Shown here: positions 39,001 through 51,623 of the stretch, piece by piece
How the letters are laid out: each line of letters begins with the position of its first letter
How positions within the stretch are numbered: position 1 is the stretch's first letter
Source of the DNA: Prosapia bicincta
Lineage: Eukaryota; Arthropoda; Insecta; Hemiptera; Cercopidae
DNA: 64,000 nt
Direction of reading: 5' to 3'
Assembly: GCA_036971475.1 (NCBI GenBank)
Contig: JBAIZL010000005.1
Location: 251,005,823 to 251,069,822, forward strand
Translations under genes and position numbers: made by a program
Notes under the pieces: generated by a model
Databases searched by the model: none
The model's input: only the letters and a program-made list of their open reading frames with translations
What the model was told of the DNA's origin: nothing

Positions 39001-42000
39001 AAATAAGTAAGTAGTAATAAGTTAGTATTATTACTTTACTATAAGTATTCCTTAATAGTAGTAGTTATTAGTATTCCTAGTAATAAAATACTAAAATATT
39101 AACAACTAATACTTAAATAAGTAAGTAGTAATAAGTTAGTATTATTATTTTAATATAAGTATTCCTTAATAGTAGTAGTTATTAGTAGTCCTAGTAATAA
39201 AATTTTAAAATACTAAAATAGTAATAACTAATACTTAAATAAGTAGGTAGTAATAAGTTAGTATTATTACTTTACTATAAGTATTCCTTAATAGTAGTAG
39301 TTATTAGTATTCTTAGTAATAAAATACTAAAATAGTAACAACTAATACCTAAATAAGTCAGTAGTAATAAGTTAGTATTATTACTTTACTATAAGTATTC
39401 CTTAATAGTAGTAGTTATTAGTATTCCTAGTAATAAAATACTAAAATAGTAACAACTAATACCTAAATAAGTAAGTAGTAATAAGTTAGTATTATGACTT
39501 TACTATAAGTATTCCTTAATAGTAGTAGTTATTAGTATTCCTAGTATTAAAATACTAAAATAGTAATAACTAATACTTAAATAAGTAAGTAGTAATAAGT
39601 TAGTATTATTACTTTACTATAGGTATTCCTTAATAGTAGTGGTTATTAGTATTCCTAGTTAAAAAATACTAAAATAGTAACAACTAATACTGAAATAAGT
39701 AAGTAGTAATAAGTTAGTATTATTACTTTACTATAAGTATTCCTTAATAGTAGTAGTTATTAGTATTCCTAGTAATATAATACTAGAATAGTAATAACTA
39801 ATACTTAAATATGGAAGTAGTAATAAGTTAGTATTATTACTTTACTATAAGTATTCCTTAATAGTAGTAGTTATTAGTATTCCTAGTAATAAAATACTGA
39901 AATAGTAACAACTAATACTTAAATAAGTAAGTAGTAATAAGTTAGTATTATTACTTTACTATAAGTATTCCTTAATAGTAGTAGTTATTAGTATTCCTAG
40001 CAATGAAATACTAAAATAGTAACGACTAATACCTAAATAAGTAAGTAGTAATAAGTTAGTATTATTACTTTACTATAAGTATTCCTTAATAGTAGTAGTT
40101 ATTAGTATTCCTAGTAATATAATACTAAAATAGTAATAACTAATACTTAAATATGGAAGTAGTAATAAGTTAGTATTATTACTTTACTATAAGTATTCCT
40201 TAATAGTAGTAGTTATTAGTATTCCTAGTAATAAAATACTAAAATAGTAACAACTAATAAATAAATAAGTAAGTAGTAATAAGTTAGTATTATTACTTTA
40301 CTATAAGTATTCCTTAATAGTAGTAGTTATTAGTATTCCTAGTAATAAAATACTAAAATAGTAACAACTAATACCTAAATAAGTAAGTAGTAATAAGTTA
40401 GTATTATGACTTTACTATAAGTATTCCTTAATAGTAGTAGTTATTAGTATTCCTAGTAATAAAATACTAAAATAGTAATAACTAATACTTAAATAAGTAA
40501 GTAGTAATAAGTTAGTATTATTACTTTACTATAGGTATTTCTTAATAGTAGTGGTTATTAGTATTCCTAGTTAAAAAAATACTAAAATAGTAACAACTAA
40601 TACTGAAATAATTAAGTAGTAATAAGTTAGTATTATTACTTTACTATAAGTATTCCTTAATAGTAGTAGTTATTAGTATGCCTAGTAATATAATACTAGA
40701 ATAGTAATAACTAATACTTAAATATGGAAGTAGTAATAAATTAGTATTATTACTTTACTATAAGTATTCCTTAATAGTAGTAGTTATTAGTATTCCTGGT
40801 AATAAAATACTAATATAGTAACAACTAATACTTGAATAAGTAAGTAGTAATAAGTTAGTATTATTACTTTACTATAAGTATTCCTTAATAGTAGTAGTTA
40901 TTAGTATTCCTAGCAATGAGATACTAAAATAGTAACGACTAATACCTAAATAAGTAAGTAGTAATAAGTTAGTATTATTACTTTACTATAAGTATTCCTT
41001 AATAGTAGTAGTTATTAGTATTCCTAGTAATATAATACTAAAATAGTAATAACTAATACTTAAATATGGAAGTAGTAATAAGTTAGTATTATTACTTTAC
41101 TATAAGTATTCCTTAATAGTAGTAGTTATTATTATTCCTAGTAATAAAATACTAAAATAGTAACAACTAATACCTAAATAAGTAAGTAGTAATAAGTTAG
41201 TATTATTACTTTACTATAAGTATTCCTTAATAGTAGTAGTTATTAGTATTCCTAGTAATGTAATACTAAAATAGTAATAACTAATACTTAAATATTGAAG
41301 TAGTAATAAGTTAGTATTATTACTTTACTATAAGTATTCCTAAATAGTAGTAGTTATTAGTATTCCTAGTAATAAAATACTAAAATAGTAACAACTAATA
41401 CCTAACTATTGAAGTAGTAATAAGTTAGTATTATTACTTTACTATAAGTATCCCTTAATAGTAGTAGTTATTAGTATTCCTAGTAATAAAATACTAAAAT
41501 AGTAACAACTACTACCTAAATAAGTAAGTAGTAATAAGTTAGTATTATTACTTTACTATAAGTATTCCTTAATAGTAGTAGTTATTTTTATTCCTAGTAA
41601 TAAAATACTAAAATAGTAACAACTACTACCTAAATAAGTAAGTAGTAATAAGTTAGTATTATTACTTTACTATAAGTATTCCTTAATAGTAGTAGTTATT
41701 AGTATTCCTAGCAAAGAAATACTAAAATAGTAACGACTAATACCTAAATAAGTAAGTAGTAATAAGTTAGTATTATTACTTTACTATAAGTATTCCTTCA
41801 TAGTAGTAGTTATTAGTATTCCTAGTAATAAAATACTAAAATAGTAACAACTAATACTTAAATAAGTAAGTAGTAATAAGTTAGTATTATTATTTTACTA
41901 TAAGTATTCCTTAATAGTAGTAGTTATTAGTATTCCCAGTAATAAAATACTAAAATACTAAAATAGTAATAACTAATACTTAAATAAGTAGATAGTAATA

Positions 42001-45000
42001 AGTTAGTATTATTACTTTACTATAAGTATTCCTTAATAGTAGTAGTTATTAGTATTCCTAGTAATAAAATACTAAAATAGTAATAACTAATACCTAAATA
42101 AGTAAGTAGTAATAAGTTAGTATTATTACTTTACTATAAGTATTCCTTAATAGTAGTAGTTATTAGTATTCCTAGTTATAAAATACTTAAATAGTAATAA
42201 CTAATACTTAAATAAGTAAGTAGTAAGAAGTTAGTATTATTACTTTACTATAAGTATTCCTTAATAGTAGTAGTTATTAGTATTCCTAGTAATAAAATAC
42301 TAAAATAGTAACAACTAATACCTAAATAAGTAAGTAGTAATAAGTTAGTATTATTACTTCACTATAAGTATTCCTTAATAGTAATAGTTATTAGTATTCC
42401 TAGTAATAAAATACTAAAATAGTAATAACTAATACCTAAATAAGTAAGTAGTAATAAGTTAGTATTATTACTTTACTATAAATATTCCTTAATAGTGGTA
42501 GTTATTAGTATTCCTAGTAATAAAATACTAAAATAGTAATAACTAATACTTAAATAAGGAAGTAGTAATAAGTTAGTATTATTACTTTACTATAAGTATT
42601 CCTTAATAGTAGTAGTTATTAGTATTCCTAGTAATAAAATACTAAAATAGTAACAACTAATACCTAAATAAGTAAGTAGTAATAAGTTAGTATTATTACT
42701 TTACTATAAGTATTCCTTAATAGTAGTAGTTATTAGTATTCCTAGTAATGTAATACTAAAATAGTAATAACTAATACTTAAATATTGAAGTAGTAATAAG
42801 TTAGTATTATTACTTTACTATAAGTATTCCTAAATAGTAGTAGTTATTAGTATTCCTAGTAATAAAATACTAAAATAGTAACAACTAATACCTAACTATT
42901 GAAGTAGTAATAAGTTAGTATTATTACTTTACTATAAGTATTCCTTAATAGTAGTAGCTATTAGTATTCCTAGTAATAAAATACTAAAATAGTAACAACT
43001 AATACCTAAATAAGTAAGTAGTAATAAGTTAGTATTATTACTTTACTATAAGTATTCCTTAATAGTAGTAGTTATTAGTATGCCTAGCAATGAAATACTA
43101 AAATAGTAACGACTAATACCTAAATAAGTAAGTAGTAATAAGTTAGTATTATTACTTTACTATAAGTATTCCATAATAGTAGTAGTTATTAGTATTCCTC
43201 TGAATAAAATACTAAAATAGTAACAACTAATACCTAAATAAGTAAGTAGTAATAAGTTAGTATTATGACTTTACTATAAGTATTCCTTAATAGTAGTAGT
43301 TATTAGTATTCCTAGTAATAAAATACTAAAATAGTAATAACTAATACTTAAATAAGTAAGTAGTAATAAGTTAGTATTATTACTTTACTATAGGTATTCC
43401 TTAAAAGTAGTAGTTATTAGTATTCCTAGTTATAAAATACTAAAATAGTAACAACTAATACTTAAATATGGAAGTAGTAATAAGTTAGTATTATTACTTT
43501 ACTATAAGTATTCCTTAATAGTAGTAGTTATTAGTATTCCTCTGAATAAAATACTAAAATAGTAACAACTAATACCTAAATAAGTAAGTAGTAATAAGTT
43601 AGTATTATGACTTTACTATAAGTATTCCTTAATAGTAGTAGTTATTAGTATTCCTAGTAATAAAATACTAAAATAGTAATAACTAATACTTAAATAAGTA
43701 AGTAGTAATAAGTTAGTGTTATTACTTTACTATAGGTATTCCTTAAAAGTAGTAGTTATTAGTATTCCTAGTAATAAAATACTAAAATAGTAACAACTAC
43801 TACCTAAATAAGTAAGTAGTAATAAGTTAGTATTATTACTTTACTATAAGTATTCCTTAATAGTAGTAGTTATTAGTATTCCTAGTAATATAATACTAAA
43901 ATAGTAATAACTAATACTTAAATATGGAAGTAGTAATAAGTTAGTATTATTACTTTACTATAAGTATTCCTTAATAGTAGTAGTTATTAGTATTCCTAGT
44001 AATAAAATACTAAAATAGTAACAACTAATAAATAAATAAGTAAGTAGTAATAAGTTAGTATTATTACTTTACTATAAGTATTCCTTAATAGTAGTAGTTA
44101 TTAGTATTCCTAGTAATAAAATACTAAAATAGTAACAACTAATACCTAAATAAGTAAGTAGTAATAAGTTAGTATTATGACTTTACTATAAGTATTCCTT
44201 AATAGTAGTAGTTATTAGTATTCCTAGTAATAAAATACTAAAATAGTAATAACTAATACTTAAATAAGTAAGTAGTAATAAGTTAGTATTATTACTTTAC
44301 TATAGGTATTTCTTAATAGTAGTGGTTATTAGTATTCCTAGTTAAAAAAATACTAAAATAGTAACAACTAATACTGAAATAAGTAAGTAGTAATAAGTTA
44401 GTATTATTACTTTACTATAAGTATTCCTTAATAGTAGTAGTTATTAGTATGCCTAGTAATATAATACTAGAATAGTAATAACTAATACTTAAATATGGAA
44501 GTATTATTAAATTAGTATTATTACTTTACTATAAGTATTCCTTAATAGTAGTAGTTATTAGTATTCCTGGTAATAAAATACTAATATAGTAACAACTAAT
44601 ACTTGAATAAGTAAGTAGTAATAAGTTAGTATTATTACTTTACTATAAGTATTCCTTAATAGTAGTAGTTATTAGTATTCCTAGCAATGAGATACTAAAA
44701 TAGTAACGACTAATACCTAAATAAGTAAGTAGTAATAAGTTAGTATTATTACTTTACTATAAGTATTCCTTAATAGTAGTAGTTATTAGTATTCCTAGTA
44801 ATATAATACTAAAATAGTAATAACTAATACTTAAATATGGAAGTAGTAATAAGTTAGTATTATTACTTTACTATAAATATTCCTTAATAGTAGTAGTTAT
44901 TATTATTCCTAGTAATAAAATACTAAAATAGTAACAACTAATACCTAAATAAGTAAGTAGTAATAAGTTAGTATTATTACTTTACTATAAGTATTCCTTA

Positions 45001-45940
45001 ATAGTAGTAGTTATTAGTATTCCTAGTAATGTAATACTAAAATAGTAATAACTAATACTTAAATATTGAAGTAGTAATAAGTTAGTATTATTACTTTACT
45101 ATAAGTATTCCTAAATAGTAGTAGTTATTAGTATTCCTAGTAATAAAATACTAAAATAGTAACAACTAATACCTAACTATTGAAGTAGTAATAAGTTAGT
45201 ATTATTACTTTACTATAAGTATCCCTTAATAGTAGTAGTTATTAGTATTCCTAGTAATAAAATACTAAAATAGTAACAACTACTACCTAAATAAGTAAGT
45301 AGTAATAAGTTAGTATTATTACTTTACTATAAGTATTCCTTAATAGTAGTAGTTATTTTTATTCCTAGTAATAAAATACTAAAATAGTAACAACTAATAC
45401 CTAAATAAGTAAGTAGTAATAAGTTAGTATTATTACTTTACTATAAGTATTCCTTAATAGTAGTAGTTATTAGTATTCCTAGCAATGAAATACTAAAATA
45501 GTAACGACTAATACCTAAATAAGTAAGTAGTAATAAGTTAGTATTATTACTTTACTATAAGTATTCCTTCATAGTAGTAGTTATTAGTATTCCTAGTAAT
45601 AAAATACTAAAATAGTAACAACTAATACTTAAATAAGTAAGTAGTAATAAGTTAGTATTATTATTTTACTATAAGTATTCCTTAATAGTAGTAGTTATTA
45701 GTATTCCCAGTAATAAAATACTAAAATACTAAAATAGTAATAACTAATACTTAAATAAGTAGATAGTAATAAGTTAGTATTATTACTTTACTATAAGTAT
45801 TCCTTAATAGTAGTAGTTATTAGTATTCCTAGTAATAAAATACTAAAATAGTAATAACTAATACCTAAATAAGTAAGTAGTAATAAGTTAGTATTATTAC
45901 TTTACTATAAGTATTCCTTAATAGTAGTAGTTATTAGTAT
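37849..45940 (+). repeat. 8.1-kb block, copy 2 (paired with 21,497-29,588)
   Basis: This is the downstream copy of the 8.1-kb block at 16,352-bp spacing. It reproduces the internal 3,771-bp duplication join, at about 43,801-43,890, so that duplication came first. The match stops near 45,940, where AGTAATGTAAT replaces the expected AGTTATAAAAT and the AAGAAG unit is missing. The left end is near 37,849, where TAACAAC replaces TAATAAC. Confidence 0.75.
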
Positions 45941-48619
45941 TCCTAGTAATGTAATACTAAAATAGTAATAACTAATACTTAAATATTGAAGTAGTAATAA
46001 GTTAGTATTATTACTTTACTATAAGTATTCCTTAATAGTAGTAGTTATTAGTATTCCTAGTAATAAAATACTAAAATAGTAACAACTAATACCTAAATAA
46101 GTAAGTAGTAATAAGTTAGTATTATTACTTTACTATAAATATTCCTTAATAGTGGTAGTTATTAGTATTCCTAGTAATAAAATACTAAAATAGTAATAAC
46201 TAATACTTAAATAAGGAAGTAGTAATAAGTTAGTATTATTACTTTACTATAAGTATTCCTTAATAGTAGTAGTTATTAGTATTCCTAGTAATAAAATACT
46301 AAAATAGTAACAACTAATACCTAAATAAGTAAGTAGTAATAAGTTAGTATTATTACTTTACTATAAGTATTCCTTAATAGTAGTAGTTATTAGTATTCCT
46401 AGTAATGTAATACTAAAATAGTAATAAATAATACTTAAATATTGAAGTAGTAATAAGTTAGTATTATTACTTTACTATAGGTATTTCTTAATAGTAGTGG
46501 TTATTAGTATTCCTAGTTAAAAAAATACTAAAATAGTAACAACTAATACTGAAATAAGTAAGTAGTAATAAGTTAGTATTATTACTTTACTATAAGTATT
46601 CCTTAATAGTAGTAGTTATTAGTATGCCTAGTAATATAATACTAGAATAGTAATAACTAATACTTAAATATGGAAGTATTATTAAATTAGTATTATTACT
46701 TTACTATAAGTATTCCTTAATAGTAGTAGTTATTAGTATTCCTGGTAATAAAATACTAATATAGTAACAACTAATACTTGAATAAGTAAGTAGTAATAAG
46801 TTAGTATTATTACTTTACTATAAGTATTCCTTAATAGTAGTAGTTATTAGTATTCCTAGCAATGAGATACTAAAATAGTAACGACTAATACCTAAATAAG
46901 TAAGTAGTAATAAGTTAGTATTATTACTTTACTATAAGTATTCCTTAATAGTAGTAGTTATTAGTATTCCTAGTAATATAATACTAAAATAGTAATAACT
47001 AATACTTAAATATGGAAGTAGTAATAAGTTAGTATTATTACTTTACTATAAATATTCCTTAATAGTAGTAGTTATTATTATTCCTAGTAATAAAATACTA
47101 AAATAGTAACAACTAATACCTAAATAAGTAAGTAGTAATAAGTTAGTATTATTACTTTACTATAAGTATTCCTTAATAGTAGTAGTTATTAGTATTCCTA
47201 GTAATGTAATACTAAAATAGTAATAACTAATACTTAAATATTGAAGTAGTAATAAGTTAGTATTATTACTTTACTATAAGTATTCCTAAATAGTAGTAGT
47301 TATTAGTATTCCTAGTAATAAAATACTAAAATAGTAACAACTAATACCTAACTATTGAAGTAGTAATAAGTTAGTATTATTACTTTACTATAAGTATCCC
47401 TTAATAGTAGTAGTTATTAGTATTCCTAGTAATAAAATACTAAAATAGTAACAACTACTACCTAAATAAGTAAGTAGTAATAAGTTAGTATTATTACTTT
47501 ACTATAAGTATTCCTTAATAGTAGTAGTTATTTTTATTCCTAGTAATAAAATACTAAAATAGTAACAACTAATACCTAAATAAGTAAGTAGTAATAAGTT
47601 AGTATTATTACTTTACTATAAGTATTCCTTAATAGTAGTAGTTATTAGTATTCCTAGCAATGAAATACTAAAATAGTAACGACTAATACCTAAATAAGTA
47701 AGTAGTAATAAGTTAGTATTATTACTTTACTATAAGTATTCCTTCATAGTAGTAGTTATTAGTATTCCTAGTAATAAAATACTAAAATAGTAACAACTAA
47801 TACTTAAATAAGTAAGTAGTAATAAGTTAGTATTATTATTTTACTATAAGTATTCCTTAATAGTAGTAGTTATTAGTATTCCCAGTAATAAAATACTAAA
47901 ATACTAAAATAGTAATAACTAATACTTAAATAAGTAGATAGTAATAAGTTAGTATTATTACTTTACTATAAGTATTCCTTAATAGTAGTAGTTATTAGTA
48001 TTCCTAGTAATAAAATACTAAAATAGTAATAACTAATACCTAAATAAGTAAGTAGTAATAAGTTAGTATTATTACTTTACTATAAGTATTCCTTAATAGT
48101 AGTAGTTATTAGTATTCCTAGTAATGTAATACTAAAATAGTAATAACTAATACTTAAATATTGAAGTAGTAATAAGTTAGTATTATTACTTTACTATAAG
48201 TATTCCTTAATAGTAGTAGTTATTAGTATTCCTAGTAATAAAATACTAAAATAGTAACAACTAATACCTAAATAAGTAAGTAGTAATAAGTTAGTATTAT
48301 TACTTTACTATAAATATTCCTTAATAGTGGTAGTTATTAGTATTCCTAGTAATAAAATACTAAAATAGTAATAACTAATACTTAAATAAGGAAGTAGTAA
48401 TAAGTTAGTATTATTACTTTACTATAAGTATTCCTTAATAGTAGTAGTTATTAGTATTCCTAGTAATAAAATACTAAAACAGTAACAACTAATACCTAAA
48501 TAAGTAAGTAGTAATAAGTTAGTATTATTACTTTACTATAAGTATTCCTTAATAGTAGTAGTTATTAGTATTCCTAGTAATGTAATACTAAAATAGTAAT
48601 AAATAATACTTAAATATTG
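44270..48619 (+). repeat. 2,175-bp (19 units + 9 bp) tandem segmental duplication
   Basis: Copy 1 is about 44,270-46,444 and copy 2 about 46,445-48,619. Paired markers are ATAGGTATTTCTT (GG at 44,305/46,480), GTATTATTAAATTAG (about 44,501/46,676), the 8-bp allele (45,720/47,895) and GTAATAAATAATAC (about 46,424/48,599). The join lies in 46,445-46,480, where an AATATTGAAG unit runs into ATAGGTATTTCTT; other units with that motif start AATAAGTAAG. A T-to-C change (CTAAAACAGTAAC, near 48,479) is in copy 2 but not at the matching site near 46,304. Confidence 0.85.
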
Positions 48620-49099
48620 AAGTAGTAATAAGTTAGTATTATTACTTTACTATAAGTATTCCTAAATAGTAGTAGTTATTAGTATTCCTAGTAATAAAAT
48701 ACTAAAATAGTAACAACTAATACCTAACTATTGAAGTAGTAATAAGTTAGTATTATTACTTTACTATAAGTATTCCTTAATAGTAGTAGCTATTAGTATT
48801 CCTAGTAATAAAATACTAAAATAGTAACAACTAATACCTAAATAAGTAAGTAGTAATAAGTTAGTATTATTACTTTACTATAAGTATTCCTTAATAGTAG
48901 TAGTTATTAGTATGCCTAGCAATGAAATACTAAAATAGTAACGACTAATACCTAAATAAGTAAGTAGTAATAAGTTAGTATTATTACTTTACTATAAGTA
49001 TTCCTTAATAGTAGTAGTTATTAGTATTCCTCTGAATAAAATACTAAAATAGTAACAACTAATACCTAAATAAGTAAGTAGTAATAAGTTAGTATTATG

Positions 49100-51623
49100 A
49101 CTTTACTATAAGTATTCCTTAATAGTAGTAGTTATTAGTATTCCTAGTAATAAAATACTAAAATAGTAATAACTAATACTTAAATAAGTAAGTAGTAATA
49201 AGTTAGTATTATTACTTTACTATAGGTATTCCTTAAAAGTAGTAGTTATTAGTATTCCTAGTTATAAAATACTAAAATAGTAACAACTAATACTTAAATA
49301 TGGAAGTAGTAATAAGTTAGTATTATTACTTTACTATAAGTATTCCTTAATAGTAGTAGTTATTAGTATTCCTCTGAATAAAATACTAAAATAGTAACAA
49401 CTAATACCTAAATAAGTAAGTAGTAATAAGTTAGTATTATGACTTTACTATAAGTATTCCTTAATAGTAGTAGTTATTAGTATTCCTAGTAATAAAATAC
49501 TAAAATAGTAATAACTAATACTTAAATAAGTAAGTAGTAATAAGTTAGTGTTATTACTTTACTATAGGTATTCCTTAAAAGTAGTAGTTATTAGTATTCC
49601 TAGTAATAAAATACTAAAATAGTAACAACTACTACCTAAATAAGTAAGTAGTAATAAGTTAGTATTATTACTTTACTATAAGTATTCCTTAATAGTAGTA
49701 GTTATTAGTATTCCTAGTAATAAAATACTAAAATAGTAACAACTAATACCTAAATAAGTAAGTAGTAATAAGTTAGTATTATTACTTTACTATAAGTATT
49801 CCTTAATAGTAGTAGTTATTAGTATTCCTAGCAATGAAATACTAAAATAGTAACGACTAATACCTAAATAAGTAAGTAGTAATAAGTTAGTATTATTACT
49901 TTACTATAAGTATTCCTTCATAGTAGTAGTTATTAGTATTCCTAGTAATAAAATACTAAAATAGTAACAACTAATACTTAAATAAGTAAGTAGTAATAAG
50001 TTAGTATTATTATTTTACTATAAGTATTCCTTAATAGTAGTAGTTATTAGTATTCCCAGTAATAAAATACTAAAATACTAAAATAGTAATAACTAATACT
50101 TAAATAAGTAGATAGTAATAAGTTAGTATTATTACTTTACTATAAGTATTCCTTAATAGTAGTAGTTATTAGTATTCCTAGTAATAAAATACTAAAATAG
50201 TAATAACTAATACCTAAATAAGTAAGTAGTAATAAGTTAGTATTATTACTTTACTATAAGTATTCCTTAATAGTCGTAGTTATTAGTATTCCTAGTTATA
50301 AAATACTTAAATAGTAATAACTAATACTTAAATAAGTAAGTAGTAAGAAGTTAGTATTATTACTTTACTATAAGTATTCCTTAATAGTAGTAGTTATTAG
50401 TATTCCTAGTAATAAAATACTAAAATAGTAATAACTAATACTTAAATAAGTAAGTAGTAATAAGTTAGTATTATTACTTTACTATAGGTATTCCTTAAAA
50501 GTAGTAGTTATTAGTATTCCTAGTTATAAAATACTAAAATAGTAACAACTAATACTTAAATATGGAAGTAGTAATAAGTTAGTATTATTACTTTACTATA
50601 AGTATTCCTTAATAGTAGTAGTTATTAGTATTCCTCTGAATAAAATACTAAAATAGTAACAACTAATACCTAAATAAGTAAGTAGTAATAAGTTAGTATT
50701 ATGACTTTACTATAAGTATTCCTTAATAGTAGTAGTTATTAGTATTCCTAGTAATAAAATACTAAAATAGTAATAACTAATACTTAAATAAGTAAGTAGT
50801 AATAAGTTAGTGTTATTACTTTACTATAGGTATTCCTTAAAAGTAGTAGTTATTAGTATTCCTAGTAATAAAATACTAAAATAGTAACAACTACTACCTA
50901 AATAAGTAAGTAGTAATAAGTTAGTATTATTACTTTACTATAAGTATTCCTTAATAGTAGTAGTTATTAGTATTCCTAGTAATAAAATACTAAAATAGTA
51001 ACAACTAATACCTAAATAAGTAAGTAGTAATAAGTTAGTATTATTACTTTACTATAAGTATTCCTTAATAGTAGTAGTTATTAGTATTCCTAGCAATGAA
51101 ATACTAAAATAGTAACGACTAATACCTAAATAAGTAAGTAGTAATAAGTTAGTATTATTACTTTACTATAAGTATTCCTTCATAGTAGTAGTTATTAGTA
51201 TTCCTAGTAATAAAATACTAAAATAGTAACAACTAATACTTAAATAAGTAAGTAGTAATAAGTTAGTATTATTATTTTACTATAAGTATTCCTTAATAGT
51301 AGTAGTTATTAGTATTCCCAGTAATAAAATACTAAAATACTAAAATAGTAATAACTAATACTTAAATAAGTAGATAGTAATAAGTTAGTATTATTACTTT
51401 ACTATAAGTATTCCTTAATAGTAGTAGTTATTAGTATTCCTAGTAATAAAATACTAAAATAGTAATAACTAATACCTAAATAAGTAAGTAGTAATAAGTT
51501 AGTATTATTACTTTACTATAAGTATTCCTTAATAGTCGTAGTTATTAGTATTCCTAGTTATAAAATACTTAAATAGTAATAACTAATACTTAAATAAGTA
51601 AGTAGTAAGAAGTTAGTATTATT
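49100..51623 (+). repeat. 1,262-bp (11 units + 8 bp) tandem duplication nested in the 6,978-bp unit
   Basis: Copy 1 is about 49,100-50,361 and copy 2 about 50,362-51,623. Paired markers are GTTAGTGTT (49,544/50,806), the 8-bp allele (50,069/51,331) and AAGAAG (50,345/51,607). The join lies within 50,362-50,431, where the unit after AAGAAG ends TAATAACTAATACTT instead of TAACAACTAATACCT. The pair is carried along into the second 6,978-bp copy as 56,078-58,601. Confidence 0.8.
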
